Origin: Actinomycetales bacterium
GTDB lineage: Bacteria > Actinomycetota > Actinomycetes > Propionibacteriales > Nocardioidaceae
Assembly: GCA_012513165.1 (NCBI GenBank)
Contig: JAAZCT010000308.1
Span: 1-5,798 of the forward strand
Direction of reading: 5' to 3'
DNA: 5,798 nucleotides
Shown: one piece after another, positions 4,769 to 5,798 of the stretch
Layout: every line of letters starts with the position of its first letter
Numbering within the stretch: the stretch's first letter is position 1
Position numbers and translations under genes: made by a program
Notes under the pieces: model-generated
Seen by the model: only the letters and a program-made list of their open reading frames with translations
The model's database searches: none
Told to the model about the DNA's origin: nothing

Positions 4769-5798
4769 CAGTTCAGAAAGTTCGAGCCACCGGAATTCGA
4801 GTTCGTCGATGGACGTGTGCAACTCGGTGATCTTCGCGCTGAGTTCGCCTAAGCCGACGTAGTCGCTCGGATCGTGCGTTGTCAACGCCGACTCGGTGGC
4901 GGTCACCTCGCCGCGAAGTCGGGTGAGTTTGCGTTCCACTGAGGCGTACTCTTTGCGAGCCGCATGCAGTTTGGCGCCCGTGAGGCCGGTCGGCGCAGGC
5001 TTGGCTTTCTCCGGTGCGACGGACGTGGCTTGTGACCCCTGCTGAGCACGCAGCGCCAAATACTCGTCCACGCCGCCAGGCAGGTGTCGCATCGCCTTGT
5101 CCAGCACCGCGTACTGCTGGTCGGTAACACGCTCTAGGAAATAGCGATCGTGTGAGACCACGATGAGCGTCCCGGCCCACGAGTCCAGCAAATCTTCTAG
5201 CGCCGTGAGCATATCGGTGTCGAGGTCGTTGGTGGGCTCGTCAAGGATCAACACATTGGGTTGTTCGAGCAGAACCAGCAACAACTGCAGTCGCCGCTTC
5301 TGGCCGCCGGAGAGGTCTCGGATCGGGGTGGAAAGCTGAGCGCTTTCGAAACCCAACTGTTCCAAGAGTTGCGCAGGAGTCATGGACTGCGATTTGGATC
5401 CGTCCCCGAAGGTGAACTCGGTGCGCAGTTCGGCGATCAGTTTGTGCACCGGCTGGTCGAGGTGCTTTGCCAACCGGTCTGTGCCTTGTGTGAGCGTGGC
5501 GACTTGAACGGTCTTGCCGTACTTCACGCGCCCCGACGTCGGTTCAACATCGCGGGTGATCAGGTTGAGCAGGGTGGACTTGCCGGCTCCGTTGATTCCG
5601 AGGATCCCAGTGCGTTCTCCGGGCGCGAGTTTCCAGTTGACGTCGCGCAGTACCTCGTTGGCGCCGTAGCTCACCGAAGCGTCGATCAGGTCAACGACGT
5701 CTTTACCAAGCCGCGATAGGGCGAGGGACCGCAACGCGATGGGGTCGCGAATCTCGGGCACGTTCGCGATTAGCGCATTGGCGGCATCGATCCGGAAC
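4760..5798 (-). CDS. ABC-F family ATPase, C-terminal part (5' truncated by window edge)
   Basis: This is the second half of a duplicated ABC ATPase without membrane domains. ABC-F proteins act at the ribosome, in translation-elongation control, quality control or antibiotic protection, rather than in transport. The frame is open to the right edge, with RIDAANALIANVPEIRD ahead of the GTG at 5761, so that GTG is internal; about 345 residues are visible and the first ABC domain lies outside. Numbering from the first full codon (5797): Walker A GINGAGKST (67-75), signature LSGGQKRRLQ (162-171), Walker B VLILDE with catalytic Glu187, the ABC-F DEPTNDLD box, and switch histidine His216 in VSHDRYFL. 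After a linker rich in A, P and K (about 253-276) comes a predicted coiled coil (about 277-340), like the C-terminal domain of Uup. Uup is the closest named relative by layout, but the subfamily cannot be fixed without the inter-domain linker. Confidence 0.93.
   Translation of the reverse strand, partial: FRIDAANALIANVPEIRDPIALRSLALSRLGKDVVDLIDASVSYGANEVLRDVNWKLAPGERTGILGINGAGKSTLLNLITRDVEPTSGRVKYGKTVQVATLTQGTDRLAKHLDQPVHKLIAELRTEFTFGDGSKSQSMTPAQLLEQLGFESAQLSTPIRDLSGGQKRRLQLLLVLLEQPNVLILDEPTNDLDTDMLTALEDLLDSWAGTLIVVSHDRYFLERVTDQQYAVLDKAMRHLPGGVDEYLALRAQQGSQATSVAPEKAKPAPTGLTGAKLHAARKEYASVERKLTRLRGEVTATESALTTHDPSDYVGLGELSAKITELHTSIDELEFRWLELSELLG

Noticed and set aside
5261..5719. Plus-strand open frame of 152 codons opposite the ABC-F gene
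   Set aside because: It lies antisense to the Walker A, signature and Walker B region and shows no recognisable motif.
1..5798. Novel defence, mobile or secondary-metabolite system
   Set aside because: All six genes are recognised housekeeping families. No transposase, integrase, direct-repeat array, tRNA or att-like site is visible, and codon use looks uniform across the window.

Overview
This is a stretch of actinobacterial housekeeping chromosome. The organism call rests on three things. The first is an RpfB-type resuscitation-promoting factor, which is restricted to Actinomycetota. The second is the gene order metG - tatD - rpfB - rsmA(ksgA) - ispE, characteristic of that phylum. The third is high-GC coding sequence with frequent GTG starts and strong third-position G/C. 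The GC level looks moderate for the phylum by eye, below Streptomyces-like levels, so a member of the Actinomycetales, Micrococcales or a related group is plausible. The genus cannot be fixed from the sequence alone.

Layout. Bases 1-868 hold the C-terminal part of methionyl-tRNA synthetase (metG), whose N-terminus lies left of the window. Four bases later tatD starts (873-1724). A 75-bp gap follows, with promoter-like elements, a GTCACAG motif and an inverted repeat. Next come rpfB (1800-2903), rsmA (2876-3781, overlapping rpfB by 28 bp) and, after a 47-bp gap with its own promoter-like signal, ispE (3829-4746). On the minus strand, converging on ispE with only 13 bp between stop codons, is the C-terminal part of an ABC-F family ATPase (4760-5798). 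Its N-terminus lies right of the window. A perfect 6-bp inverted repeat spans the convergent junction.

How the genes fit together. They are growth and cell-envelope functions rather than one pathway: tRNA charging (MetG), a TatD-family metallohydrolase, a surface muralytic enzyme (RpfB), 16S rRNA dimethylation during 30S maturation (RsmA), the fourth MEP-pathway kinase supplying isoprenoids for lipid carriers and quinones (IspE), and a ribosome-associated ABC-F ATPase. In mycobacteria rpfB, ksgA and ispE are known to be co-transcribed, tying cell-wall remodelling to ribosome maturation; the overlap here is consistent with the same coupling.

No mobile element, CRISPR array, RNA gene or undescribed system is visible, and no gene-free stretch exceeds 300 bp. 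The points worth a second look are regulatory or architectural: the tatD-rpfB promoter region, a -10-like TAGGTT placed for leaderless ispE mRNA, a terminator-like A6/T6 hairpin inside tatD, the rpfB/rsmA overlap, and the convergent ABC-F gene.
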